Assembly (NCBI GenBank): GCA_003427395.1 | Contig: BFEA01000515.1 | Coordinates: forward strand, 869,755 to 911,389 | Length of the DNA stretch: 41,635 bases | Direction of reading: 5' to 3' | Origin: Chara braunii | Taxonomy: Eukaryota > Streptophyta > Charophyceae > Charales > Characeae | Part shown: piece by piece, positions 1 to 11,480 of the stretch | How the letters are laid out: every line of letters begins with the position of its first letter | How positions within the stretch are numbered: position 1 is the first letter of the stretch | Translations under genes and position numbers: made by a program | The notes under the pieces: model-generated | What the model was told of the DNA's origin: nothing | Seen by the model: only the letters and a program-made list of their open reading frames with translations | Database searches by the model: none

Positions 1-98
1 GCGAATTTGGATACATAGAGCCGTTAGATTCAGTCAAACTGAATCTAACACAAACATTTGGCCAAGTTCATCCACAAATCTTTGTAACCCACAGACAC

Positions 99-156
<58 letters not shown>

Positions 157-3100
157 GGGTGATCCCCACTATTCATTTTCACACGAATCAAACTGAATCT
201 AACGCAATTATGCATCGAGGCTTGTTCATAAATGTTCGTAGCCAACAGACATAGAGAGAAAGAGAGAGGTTAAGGAACGCACGTGGAAGTTCATGCCAAG
301 TGGACAAGTGGAGCATGTGCTCTTAACGAGAGAGAGAAAGAGAGATAAAGGTAGGTTAAAGAATGCACCTTGTGGCTTACGCCACCTGGCACGTAGCATG
401 TGCTGCCAATGCCTGCCATGTTCATCTGCTGCCGAACATTTCATAAAAGACCCTCAAGTGACCCCTATAAACCCTGGTTCTCTCCATCGACAAGGCGAGC
501 TCATGTGCAGGCAGTGCAAATTTCCGCAGTCAGAACTACGACAACATCAACGTTGATTTGCAGTAGAATAACAGGAATGACCAGAACTGCACGCGAATGT
601 CGAAGATCGTCAGGTGGCGGCTGGGAAAAAAATACCATGGCCGAAGGACCCCTATGCAACCCCCACAAACTCCTCATTTGCCAAATCGAGAAGACGAGCT
701 CGCACGCCAACAATGAGAACTTCTGCAGTCATTACATCGAACGTGTTACAAGCACGCGGATTTCTAGGACAGACCACACGAATGAGCAGAAAAGAGCGAG
801 AATCGCAAAGTTCGCCCATATCCGAACTTATCAACGATAATATTCTGGCGATCACCGTTATTGCACCGCTGGAAGGGCAGCCAACACTCGTGGCAGACTT
901 AAGAAGAGCATGGCTCCGGGACCCTAAAGCAACCCTCATAAACCCCGAATCCACCTTTGGACAAGGCGAGATCACGTACCTGGAACGTCACAGAACCGCG
1001 CCACGGACAGATCACATGAGCAGTGACTTACCCACGATTGCAGTGCTTGGACAGTTGGATTTGCACGGTTTCCCACTCCGAGAACATGGTTGTTGGACCC
1101 CTCAGTAGACTTCACAAACCCACGACCGGGTTGCGTGACTTGGCAACCTCGTCCATTAGCAATGAGAACACTTGTGTTCGAGTGGAGGACGCAGTATAAA
1201 CGGGTTCGCAGGCAATCGCACCAATGACCAAACAACCAGGGGTTTACCGGTGGGCAACGAGGGGTCCACTACGGAGTTCTACATACGGTTCCCACAGATA
1301 ATATCCAACGACCCCTTCGCGCAGAAGGAAGAAAGAGCGACCTGCCGAACGTGGGCTGCACTTAGTTGCAGGCCGGAATGTCTTGCGTGAAGTTTGCCAA
1401 GATTCAAACTTTACGAAAATGGGGCAGCCGATAGTCAATATTTGCGTCCCCCATAAGGTAACTCAAAGCACGTTTCTCGACGGTGAGAGGTGGGTTTGAG
1501 AAGGGTTGGAAGAGGAGGTTTTTTTTTTTGCTTATAGTTAGCGACGTCAGCCAGACATTGGTGTTGCAAAAAATGTGGTTGGGAAAGGTGAGGGATTTGG
1601 CAGAGCGCATTCTTGCAAGTTCGTCAAGATCCGGACTTATCAAATCAAGGTTTTTTGGGAGCCAAGGTGATTTATTTGTGCTGCCCATGTGTCCATACAG
1701 TTGCCAATACACCAAGTCCTCCGGGATCCGAACTTTGCAGTCAGGGCCCCAACCACCACAATTCAACGTCGACGTCTTAGCCATCGACGGCGACCGTTAG
1801 CCGTCGATTCCACAACCCCACATGCAGTGGTGTTAGCATGGCATTAAATGTCCATTTGTGCAACAGCAGAGCAATGAACGAGTTGTGTAGAACTAAGACG
1901 ATAAAAGTGGCGGGACTGGCAAGCGAAGTTCGGAGCTCGGCGAACTAAGAAAATCAACTCGCAAACACGTGTTCGCAAGGCGGCATGCGCGCTTGCCATT
2001 CTGTGTCCCGGTCACAGGCACGACACCTTCATGTGTGATACGTGCGTCGACATGATGATCAACGAGAACATCTGGGTAATCGACTGATGATGAGCGCACA
2101 GACCCGGGTTGATTGGAACAACACTTTTATTGGTGATTCATGCGTCGACTGATAATCAGCCACCGCAAATGAATTTCCTACCAAAGTTGACGACCATGGC
2201 ATGAATGACAGTGCGTTCTTCGTAATCGGACATGAATTTTGTTCCACGTTGACGGCATCGGACAACGGTTGCGCGGAGGAGGCATCAATGTTCGTAATTG
2301 AAGAAGCATTCTCATGGGCCAATGATCGTGCGATAAGGAAATTGCACGCAAGTCGCCTATATGTGCGCGAGCAACACAACAACATGTTCCCCTTTTGCCT
2401 CGTGTTAACAACAACGCTGCTTTTGTTCACACGTGGCAAACGAGGAATCATGTTGCACCGTCGCTCACACGCGCAAAGAGGACTTCTGCGCGTTTCTATA
2501 AGAGGGCAATCAGCGGGAACACAGGGGTGTTCGTCAACAAGCAATGGTTGCACAGAGGAAGCAACATTGTTCGTTATCGATGAATGCCCTTGATGCGGAA
2601 CGAGGTTCCCGTCCGACAACGTGGAGCGTGGGTTTAACACCGACGACCGACGTGGCCGGCCAGGAAAACCAATCGCCACGGCCCGAGTGGCTAACGACGA
2701 ATGCCATGGACGATCTTGGTTGATAAGCGCGACGATGAACGAAAAGCGCCCTGTCCTCCATTTCGATGTCGTCCACATCGGCTGCCTCGACTGAGTTTGC
2801 ACTGTTAAAAAATTGATGAGAACTTGTTTATTGATGCGCGTTGTGCACTGGCCATGCAGGCCATTGTTTCGAAGCAGCCACGTGAAACACGCGACAAGAG
2901 TGAGGCGCGGCCATCACGACACACACTATGGTTTCCAGATATCGACAAGATCCAACGCTGGCGACCCCGTGTCCGCACGTGGATGTGTTCACGATCGAAA
3001 CCTAAACTTACCTTGGAGCTATGTCGTCGTGAACGGTGATGGTGCAGTTTATACAACAGTTCAGGCTCGAAGTAGAATATTTCTGACTGTTGAAGTAGGT

Positions 3101-3430
3101 TGAGCACCACACTTCTGTTAATCTCGCACCACGGTTTAAGAAATATTGAGTGGCAGCATCAAGATCTGAGCCAAATTGAACAAACGCATCTACTTCACGA
3201 TATTGTGCAAGTTCAACGCATTCGCAGAGAACGCTGCCGTTGGCGTAACGGAGCTGACGTCTTCAAAGAAAGTTTGTGGGAAATGGCAGAGCCACTGGGC
3301 GGCATTGGTGGCGCAACGAAGCTTTACCGTGCACCTTCACCTCAGTGCAACATTCCTCATGCCCTGTCAACTCTCCATCGTCCGATGCGCAAATCGAACG
3401 GCCCTTCTAGGCCCAACAAAAAAAAAGTCG
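1..3430. other. Repeat-derived region without recognisable genes
   Basis: No frame here has a recognisable domain, and the longest open frames (up to about 247 codons, on both strands) read as arbitrary sequence. Related phrases recur at loose spacing: an 'accctcataaaccc'-like phrase near 450, 640, 915 and 1090, and a 'atccgaactt'-like phrase near 819, 1630 and 1725. A second pair of related stretches lies near 2258-2330 and 2540-2590. These look like remnants of old, strongly diverged repeats. Composition is mixed up to about 3415 and then becomes AT-rich abruptly. Confidence 0.5.
101..152. repeat. (GA)n microsatellite
   Basis: About 26 uninterrupted GA dinucleotides. Shorter interrupted GA-rich runs follow near 253-268 and 329-346. 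Confidence 0.97.
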
Positions 3431-4130
3431 TATTATTGAAAGCAATTTTATCACATACCTTTGCGTATAACAATAGATTATTAACAGTTTATAAACTGTT
3501 TGACATAGGGGTTCATGAAAATAAACAGGAAGCCAATCAATCAGGTTTGGACAAACATTGATCATGTTCTCTGCGTTGTTATGGTTGTTTCAAACTGTAT
3601 ACAAACAATTTAACAACAGTTGATATTCTGTTGAAAATTTTGCTCATGTGTTAAAAATCTGTTGATAAACATTTGATATCATGTTGAAATCATATTGGAA
3701 TCATGTTGGAATAATATGGTTGTTCATTATGTTAAAAAAATAGCATATGTGGGCTGGCAAAATATTCAGAATTTCACTATAGCGCTCTTATCATAAACAC
3801 CAACTCCTGTCTAGGATTGTGTAGTTGATGTGGACGTCATGGAAATGAACTTTAGAGTTTATGAATGTAAGATATTTACATATGTTCAGTTTTTTTTTTT
3901 CTTCTTCTTTTTTTTCCTCTCTCGCTCTCTCTCTCTCTCAATAGAAGGCTATAACGAACTTTGTTTTTCAAATCACAAAATCACGCACATTCTTTACATT
4001 ACCCACCAAAATCACGCACATTCTTATTCAACTGTACCTTCTTATTCAATCGCAGTTCAATAAGTGTATCCTGAAATCGATATGTGTCTGTCTCGCAACT
4101 TACTTGTGCAACTGCAAAATTGAGAGTCCA
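3430..4130. other. AT-rich intergenic stretch
   Basis: AT-rich DNA with many variants of a short 'catgttgaaat'-like phrase between 3600 and 3730, and a T-rich then CT-rich tract at 3890-3940. No gene is visible. Confidence 0.5.
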
Positions 4131-4139
4131 ACAGGAAAG

Positions 4140-5285
4140 GCGAATAATATTTATTAAAGTAAGTGAGAACTCATTTTTTGTAATGAGGTAACTACATTTT
4201 ATTATTTTGTATTCAATATCTTTGTTCTTTTCCATTACGGCGGACGCCTCGGGAGCATATTTTTTTTCAATATATTAATGTGAATTATTCTTGTATTCTG
4301 GGCGACACTTCTTGTGGTCGGTTGTTTCTATATTTATGTGTTGCAACAGATATGCAAAGTCCATCATTCAATATGCACCTACCGACCACATGCACAAATA
4401 TTGTTAGAAACATGATAGAAGACTGAAGATGATTGTGAAGCAAAAACGCAATACCATTTATGAGAAGTGCTTAATACTTAAAACTTTTTAATATATGTAA
4501 GTTGGTAAAACTGCGACGAAACAGTTTGTCACCACTCCTCGTTGGTTCTTTTATTATTTCTTTCTGCCAATTGTTCAGTTTGCAGTTCTGTCTGATGATA
4601 CGTATATATATATGTGTATGTATAAAATGTGAAAAAAAAAAAAAAAAAAAAAAAAAGAAATAACTTTTTGTAATAAAATAACAAAATTTGTATATTTTTT
4701 TATTTATCTTTGTTTTTTCGAAGAGTAACGAATGTCTCGGGAGCACATACATTGTCAAATTCTTAAGTTTCAATAAGTCATTTGTTCGAGGCGACACTTT
4801 TGAGGGTCAGTTGGTGCCTACATTTATGTTCTGCAACGGATAGCTAAGCCGTAAAATTATATGCAGCTACCAACCTCATGCGCAAACATTGTTAGACACG
4901 TGATAATAGACTGAGGATGATTATAAATTAAAGAGTAATATCGTTTATGAGAAGTGTTTAATCCTGACGACGTTTATATATATATAAGTCATTGAAATTC
5001 CAACGAAACATTTTTTCTCGACCCCTTGGTTTGTTGTCTGCTTCGTCCTCTCTGCCATCGATTTGCGATGTTGTTGTATTTGATAAAATATATATTTATA
5101 TATATATATTATATTTATATATATATGTATATGTATACATATATATATATATATATTACAATAAGTAAAATATGATGACTAAAAAAAAAAAAAAAACCAG
5201 TGAAATTGTGTTGGTACTATTTTTCATATAAAATGATATTATCCGACACTTCTTGTGGTAGGTTGATGATTAAATTTATGCCCTC
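4140..5285. repeat. Tandem array of a ~0.45-0.49 kb AT-rich unit, about 2.3 copies
   Basis: Three aligned landmarks define the array. A 'cgacacttcttgtggtcgg'-like phrase occurs at about 4300, 4790 and 5241. A 'gtctcgggagcacat'-like phrase occurs near 4245 and 4735. A 'tttatgagaagtg'-like phrase occurs near 4457 and 4945. Spacing is therefore about 490 and then about 450 bp. The units also share A/T-rich and (TA)n tracts (4600-4660, 5085-5160). Each of the first two units contains an inverted repeat, for example 10 bp reading TGTGGTCGGT and its complement about 70 nt apart in unit 1. No protein-coding frame is seen. Confidence 0.75.
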
Positions 5286-6540
5286 TGGCCCATTCGGTCA
5301 TAAAAGAGTAATAATAACAAATTTTAAAGTAGGGGCAAGAGCCTAAATATTTCAGCAAACAATAAAGTTTTCCCTTTGTTTCTGAACTGATTGTTACATG
5401 CATAAACATCAAGGTATAACCTCCTCGAACATTCCCCTCACGTGCTTGTCAACAAAACATATTCCGTGTTAAAATAGTATAACATTCTAAAATCGTCACC
5501 GAACGTACATGGAATCTATTCGTTCCTTAAAATTCATATTGCACTAGATATTGTACAAATAATGATGACATTTATTTGTCACAATTTTCGTAACTAAAAT
5601 GTAAAACGAAAGTCCTCAAATTTAGTTTTCGAACAGTCTAAAATTCAATGTTTTCTATAAACACAGAAAACAATGTTATAAAACAAGTTTGAGATAGATA
5701 AGCATAAACAACAAGATAAACCCCCAAATACACAAAAGGAAAGTTTAAAACCATACCAAGTGAGCTTGAGAGCAATGTCACCCACAACGAAAGAGCAAGA
5801 CTATTGTTGAACGTATTGGTGGTCAGAGCGAATGAGAAGAATGTTTACGTAGCAGCGACATAAAATTACCCCTGCTTCCGAGAAAATAAGATTATTTACA
5901 AATGCAAAGTCCATAAAATCAGGCCATACAAAAATTATCTTTCTAGCATCCCCTGTCCAGTTCACTTGTGTATCCATGTCATTGAAGTTCGCAGTGACAA
6001 GAACACGACTTTCAAGGATTAAGCAAAACTAAGAAAAGTTTAATACAAAAAAATGTGAACAACATGTTACTTACCATCTTTAACTACGTGAATTAAGAGA
6101 CTATCCAATTTATTAAAAGAAAGGACTTATGTTGCATTGTAATATTCGGCATTCCTATCAATCAATATCACCAAAAAAACAAGCCTACCATAGAGAAATA
6201 AAATAAAATATGACAATTGTACTTTATAAATGACATGTCATCACATGTTACCCAACACAGAAAAAAAATAGTTTTTGACAAAGTATTTCTTCTCTGTATA
6301 AAATGTGAATGACGAGTAGACAAAGGTTGATTCGACTATCGAAAAGTCACGCAATACACCGCTGAATAGAAATATTGCGACTTGTGATGATAATCCGATC
6401 GAAAGAGTGCGTCTTAAGCATATTATGTACGCTTGATCCTACCCGTCCTTTAAAAGCACGTCAATAGACAAAAGAAATAAAAATTATTAAGAAGTCGAGC
6501 GTAAAGATACATCTAATTAATGACGTTCAGGATGTACATC
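5286..6540. other. AT-rich stretch without recognisable feature
   Basis: About 1.25 kb with no open frame of 60 codons and no repeat or RNA gene that I can recognise. Confidence 0.5.
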
Positions 6541-6544
6541 TTCT

Positions 6545-6643
6545 GCCTTCATGCGTTCGCTCGTCACAACACAGTTGAACCTCAAATTGACCCTTCCCAA
6601 ATCTGTATATTTTGCGGATTTGGGTCGCAGTTTGAGTATGCCC
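6545..6643 (+). mobile_element. 3' end fragment of the GGGCATACTCACACGG MITE family
   Basis: This stretch matches the right end of the element at 23715-24088: the phrase ending in a 'gcggatttgggtcgc' block followed by the terminus GAGTATGCCC. It is followed directly by TTA. The left part is missing or unrecognisable. Confidence 0.65.
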
Positions 6644-7019
6644 TTATTCAATTTTCTTTTCTTGTATTAGGGCCTTGCTTTACTACTCTACACTAAAAAA
6701 AAAAAAAAAAAAACCGATACAAAACAAATTCTGCACGGTGCTTGTAGAGCTTTCAGGTCGTCCAAGATGTCGGAAACTGGATCATCGCTGCACATAGAGC
6801 ATACTCACATCTGGACTTTTTTACTTATGCCTGGCCGTAATTGCGGTCAGATACATCAAGGTCTGACCTTAAATATGGTCAGACACATCTAAGATAGTGC
6901 CAGACTAGTTGGAGTACACCCTTCCTCAGCCAGGTTGTGACTCTCCAAGTCTCCATAGCACAGAAGTACTCCACAACAGTGTAGAGTTCTCCTCATTCAT
7001 GTTTTGTGATGCCTACACG

Positions 7020-7090
7020 AAGTAATTTGGGATAATTGGTAGAAAGAGCCCTATACGAAATAATTTGGGATAATTGGTAGAAGGAGCCCA
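7020..7090. repeat. Two-copy 38-bp tandem repeat
   Basis: The phrase 'aatttgggataattggtag' occurs twice, each time followed by 'aaagagccc' or 'aaggagccc'. The copies differ at only a few positions. Confidence 0.9.
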
Positions 7091-7109
7091 CGCAAAAACC
7101 TTTCCGGTT

Positions 7110-7305
7110 ACCCAAGAACCTAGCGCAGTGGGTACACCTATGAACTGTTAAAATACAGACCTACGTTCGAATCTAGATGATAGAACTTGATGAGTAAAAA
7201 CTAACTACTAACGAATTGCCTGGGGCAGGTAAGCTCAATGATAATATCTCAAGGCCGTCCCCCTTTTAGAAAAAAATAAAAAAATAAAAATAAAAATTAA
7301 AAAAA
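7110..7305 (+). mobile_element. tRNA-derived SINE, copy 1, with target site duplication
   Basis: The head carries RNA polymerase III-type boxes: an A-box-like tagcgcagtgg at 7121 and a B box gttcgaatc at 7165-7173. A family-specific body follows ('acttgatgagtaaaaacta', then 'gctcaatgataatatctc'), ending in an A-rich tail to 7305. The insertion is bounded by the direct repeat ctttccggtt at 7100-7109 and 7306-7315, as expected for LINE-mediated insertion. Copy 2 at about 26611-26783 matches over the full body. The minus-strand LINE in this window is a plausible type of donor machinery; that is inference. Confidence 0.88.
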
Positions 7306-7920
7306 CTTTCCGGTTTAGGGCGCCCGAAACTGGTACTACCGGCCCAAGCCATCTTCGGCCTGGGTGAAAGGCGCCTTGGCCCCATGGCCACATCTCCCTG
7401 GGCTTGTTTTTACCGGTTCAAGAATTTTGCACTGTTTTTGCGCCAGATTCATGAACCGATAGGGCCCTTCTTTTTCAAAATCCCGTACGTGGGCTCTTTC
7501 GATAATTCCTCTTTTACATCAAAATGAATCTGGCACCGTTATGTGCCAAATTCATGATCCGGTAGGGCCCTTGGAGCAACACATGGGCCTGTAGTACCCC
7601 ACATGGAAGTCATTGGGCCCGTGGTACTAAACAGCCGAGTTTCAAGCACCCAAAACCGAAAAGGTTTCGGCATGGGTGGTTTTTATCGATTATCCCAAGT
7701 AATTTGTCCAGTTGAACCTGAGTAGATTTGTCCAGTTAGTGCAGCCATGACCTAACTCTATAAATTGTACACTGCACTACAAATTGTACCCTGAAAAGTT
7801 ATGCATGTGTCTGACTGCATTTACGGCCACAGCCTGGTCGCAATTCCCTCCTGAAATATGTAAAAGCGTCCTAGTGTAAGTATGCTCATAGTTCGTACTC
7901 CCTTTTTTCACCTAAAATAA

Positions 7921-8190
7921 GGGCATACTCACACGGCGACCACAAATCCGCAAAATATGCAGATTTGAGAAGGGCCGATTTGAGGTTTCGGGCATGGTTC
8001 ACGTCACACTGCTGTACCTGTTCAGATGGGACAAGGTCGCGACCATCTGGAGAAATGGGGATTAGGTACTTGGCTGGTCACACGCGGCCATCCAGAAATT
8101 GTGCAAGGACTTTTGTGAACAAATTTTTGCCAATTTTTTAAAAAAATATGAAAAATGAAATAGGGCATTTCCGGTCACGTCTAGGAGCAT
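7921..8190 (-). mobile_element. Truncated inverted copy of the GGGCATACTCACACGG MITE family
   Basis: It starts TAA then GGGCATACTCACACGG at 7921 and continues as the reverse complement of the right half of 23715-24088, including the 'gacaaggtcgcgaccatctg' and 'cttttgtgaacaa' blocks. The far terminus is not recognisable. Confidence 0.75.
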
Positions 8191-8858
8191 GGTCCCACTA
8201 ACAATGGGAAAGGATAAAAAAGAGTTTGTGTGACAATAGAGTGACTCAAATCCTGCCGTGCAATACTCGTGATCCCACGGTCAGTATTTTACATGTATTA
8301 TCCAAAAAAGTAAGTAGATTTTGGTTCCCCTCCTCTCCTTAACACTGGGCTTGCCGGTGCGAAGGAAGCTTCCCTCCAAAATCTTTTCAATCCGTTGGGG
8401 GTATGGCCAACCCCAAAACAGAGTGGGGACGTCCATAGGTGTGACGCACAACCTCACGCCCTGTGCTGTCTTTCGTTTGGAGTGCTTGATGTGCGGAAAG
8501 AGGCCCAGAAAAACAACAAGATGGGGTGTGCGAAGGATTTTTGGAAATTGAGTGTGGGGACACAGACGGAACTGAAATCCCCCGTGTTGGTCCGATGAAG
8601 TAAGCCGGTTACTTTCGCGCGTCGCGGAATGCGTGCGCGGACACGGCGCGAAAAGAAAAAAATCCAAATTCAATCCAAAAAATATTGTCGAGCTTCCCAC
8701 CACGCTACGGCCTGTCGTTTAGAGCGGAAGGGCTTTGGCACGCTTCGCGTGTCTCGTTTTCGTATCAAATCCCGATGTCGCTCGCTGGTCAGTTCCGAGT
8801 CTGATGTGGAGGGTCTTAGCCGCGTGGCTCTTTCCTTATGCTCGTCTTCACTCCGTAT
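8190..8858. other. Region without recognisable gene
   Basis: Composition becomes less AT-rich. Short open frames overlap on both strands, as in non-coding DNA, and none shows a domain. Confidence 0.4.
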
Positions 8859-9407
8859 TCAGTAGTGGAAACCCTTTGCTTCGTAGTGATCGAAACGCTG
8901 ACACTCTGTGCACAGGGTTCGAGGCCAATGGGGCGCGACTGCTGTCCACGGAATGACGATCAGCTTGTTGAATGACAACAATATCGAGTAAGGTGGAAAG
9001 TGCGTGTCGATAATCACAAACCCAGCCTCGACGAACCCCGAACAACGGTTTGTTGGAGGGAAGTAGTATCGTCCGCCGATCTGTGCGACAGCTTCTCGTA
9101 CGTCCCACTCACATACACGCGTCCTTTCCTTGTTGTAAGGAAAAGGTCGTGTTGATACGGGAGGTACGGGAGGCTGATGCCCGATCGAAGGGTGCTTGTC
9201 AGTCCACATGTCAATCAATTGCAAGAACTCCGGGACGTCATCAAGGAAAGAAACGATCACGCAACCATCAATATATCCTTTTTTAATCAGGAGAGAGAGA
9301 AAACACTCATCAATTGGGTCAGGTGCAGGTGTCGTGCAGTATAAGGCAGATGGCATGCGCAAGGCACTCAGAATTACAGATCTAAACACTCTTGCATTCT
9401 TTGACAA
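8859..9407 (-). CDS. Uncharacterised open frame, possible exon
   Basis: A 182-codon minus-strand frame with balanced amino-acid use. It lacks the low-complexity look of most frames in this window. The most protein-like part is roughly residues 25-75, with an acidic and hydrophobic mix around 'FLQLIDMWTDKHPSIG'. I recognise no domain, and the start codon is arbitrary if this is an exon. It lies 0.6-1.4 kb downstream, on the same strand, of the signal-peptide frame at 10033-10227, so the two could belong to one spliced gene. No splice junction can be proven by eye. Confidence 0.2.
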   Translation of the reverse strand: MSKNARVFRSVILSALRMPSALYCTTPAPDPIDECFLSLLIKKGYIDGCVIVSFLDDVPEFLQLIDMWTDKHPSIGHQPPVPPVSTRPFPYNKERTRVCEWDVREAVAQIGGRYYFPPTNRCSGFVEAGFVIIDTHFPPYSILLSFNKLIVIPWTAVAPHWPRTLCTECQRFDHYEAKGFHY

Positions 9408-10032
9408 GATCCCGACAATAATCGTCTAATCAACTCCAAAAAGACACGTACCTCCGTACATACATTCACTGTGGAAGGTGCGAAAACTAGGTATGCAAAA
9501 AGATGGATCACTGAATAATACACGCGCATCCACTGTTCATAAGACAAGAAGGCGGGGTTCCTGCATTGGAGGACAACCCAGGAAACTAATGGAAGAGTTC
9601 CGGAAGAAGTTCTTTCACACAGGAACAACATGCAGACTCATTCCCGTTTGAGAGAGAGGCATCGAGACACTTCATCATTCATAGATAAAGAGGAGAAGGG
9701 GAGATAGAAGGGGACAAGATCAAAAAAGAGGAAGTTCGGCATTGCCGCCGCACACTCACACCAGAGATAAAGATCCTCAACAACAAAGGCGCATTCGCCG
9801 TGAAATCCAATATGGCCCCAGGCCAATCACTCACTCAACTCCAATCATCGATCCTCCGCACCGACGATCCTTGCTGCCGCGTGCTAACTCCCACCACTGC
9901 GATCGTCACCCTGCTGACGTAAACTCGACGTGGTTCGCCCAGATCCCACAGTCCGTCATGGGGATCAAGCCCGCAACCGGCCAGCCTATCGTCAGCCCGA
10001 TAGGACTTTTCGACTCGCACCAAACACTCTGC

Positions 10033-10227
10033 CTAGCCACTGCTTCCCTGATACTGGCTTGAGAGTCGAGAATGTAAGAGAGATTCGTGGGCGTGCTTGC
10101 CGGATTTATAGCAGTGAGGAGGGAGCCAAGGGAGGGAGAATGCAGGTTGAAAGTCGAAGTGTAAGAGGAGAAGCAAGACAAGAAGCAAGAGAAGAAGAAT
10201 TTGAGAGGAGCGCTTCGTGGAAGCCAT
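10033..10227 (-). CDS. Possible first exon of a secreted or membrane protein
   Basis: From ATG at 10227 the frame gives a classical signal peptide: a basic N-terminus (MASTKRSSQ), a Leu-rich core of about 13 residues, then a polar region and a small-residue cleavage context near 'QPAFS', about residue 31. The mature part would begin LPWLPPHCYKSGKH and stops after 64 residues, so it would have to be spliced onward (downstream on the minus strand) to be meaningful. CCAAT motifs lie just upstream. The Leu run comes from a CTT/CTC-rich stretch, so chance cannot be excluded. Confidence 0.3.
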   Translation of the reverse strand: MASTKRSSQILLLLLLVLLLLLHFDFQPAFSLPWLPPHCYKSGKHAHESLLHSRLSSQYQGSSG

Positions 10228-10247
10228 GTTGATGCTTCGAAACTCAA

Positions 10248-10620
10248 GATTAACCAATCAGATTCCTTGCGCGATAGGCGGATCCTACCGTACCCCGCGT
10301 CTGATTGGTGGGCGAGAGTAATCGAAGGATCGACCAGTCTTAACGAGCTTTGCTCGGAGAGAAAAAAAGGCGCGCGAAGTAGCGCATGACGGGTCCAAGA
10401 TTCAGATGATCAAGAAAGGGAAAATGGGCGCGCAAAGAACTGAGCGGGAGAGATAAAGGGAGGGAGAAAAACAGTTACGAGGAGAGAGGAGGAGGAGGGG
10501 GAAGGAAAAAGGAGCGCGGGAGAGAGGGATGCTGGGAATAAAGAGGAGAAAGTTTTTGCATGCGTGACACCGTCAACAAAAAACAAAAGAAAAAGGCACC
10601 GAAACAGTAACGGCTCGCCT
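10248..10620 (-). promoter_or_regulatory. Candidate promoter region with CCAAT boxes
   Basis: attaaccaatcag lies at 10248-10260, and ctgattggtggg (an inverted CCAAT) at 10301-10312. A purine-rich tract (about 10430-10555) follows. The position immediately upstream of the putative minus-strand first exon fits a core promoter. There is no independent evidence for transcription. Confidence 0.3.
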
Positions 10621-11330
10621 ACGTCCTAAACCAATTCAAAATTGAAAATCACCATATCCGCGCGTGAAAGAGTAACGCGGGAAAAGAAAATCCTACGCCT
10701 ATCCGTATCCTTGCAAAATTCCGTGAGTTTTCCCCGACGCGACTGAGAACATTCACACACAAAAAGGACATGTCGAAGTTCCGCTTATCCCGGAAATCCC
10801 AAGTGTCGGACCCAATTCCTAGTGCGCTCGCTAAGGCGCACGTAAATTGCCAAGTATTTCCCGAATTGCAAAAGGAAAGGCCAAACACGAGAATCATAAA
10901 AGCTTCCGAAAGATGGGGGCCAAAAACGCGGCACCCGAAACCAAGAAAACGAAACGGGGGTTTTTATGGGGTTGATATGATACAAAAAGGAGGGGTATGA
11001 AAGATCGCACGGGTTCGGTAAGTAGTTCGTCACATACGCCCACTGGATATAATATTTTCAGTATTTTGCTTGTTGTTGTACAATTATCTCATTGGGTGGA
11101 GCCCTCCTTCAATCACGAAGTATATGGAGGGCGTGAGGATCACTGCTGATAGAAGTCGAGTTTATTCCAGAAAATGTGGCAGTTACTTTCTGCTCTGTTG
11201 TTGCAAACACCACCATCAGATCCCTTTGTGATCTGATGGCTGGGAAGCACTCTGCCGTGATTTCGGGTGGGAGGGTTTTTTTTTTTTTTTTTTTTTTTGT
11301 TCGCCTTTCTCCCATTCTCTCACCCCAGAA
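10620..11330. other. Region without recognisable gene; short hairpin and T-run
   Basis: A perfect 10-bp stem (CCATCAGATC with GATCTGATGG, 7-nt loop) lies at 11213-11239, and an 18+ nt T-run at 11278-11298. No gene is recognisable. Confidence 0.5.
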
Positions 11331-11394
11331 ATTTGTAATGAACCTGTCAGGCCGCTGCCACTCAGTGTCACACGGGATCGGCCTATCCGACTGC

Positions 11395-11480
11395 TATTGG
11401 GACCATGCTCTAGAGGTGACCGCAAAATTCCTTGGCCCGCGGCCTCCTAGGCCGCTGACAAAAGGGCAAAGGGGCCTTGA
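11395..11480 (-). mobile_element. Internal fragment of the GGGCATACTCACACGG MITE family
   Basis: The reverse complement contains the 'cagcggcctaggaggccgcg' core that matches 'cagcggcctgggaggccgcg' in the full copy at 23715-24088. The termini are missing. Confidence 0.5.

Larger units (their letters stand above)
6793..7893. mobile_element. Non-autonomous element with long imperfect terminal inverted repeats
   Basis: The left terminus reads AGCATACTCACA (6793 onwards) and the right reads TGTAAGTATGCT (ending 7893). Similarity between the arms continues about 70 bp inwards, including a shared 'ggccgtaa' and 'gtcagacacat' block. A nested inverted pair lies near 7023-7040 and 7684-7702 ('tttgggataat' with 'attatcccaa'). 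Inside are a 38-bp tandem duplication (about 7020-7090) and a SINE (7110-7305). There is no transposase frame. The terminus resembles that of the 374-bp MITE family, so a common origin of the ends is likely. Confidence 0.5.

Noticed and set aside
2059-2802. 247-codon minus-strand frame
   Set aside because: No domain, poor start, and it overlaps repeats and other frames. I could not support it as a gene.
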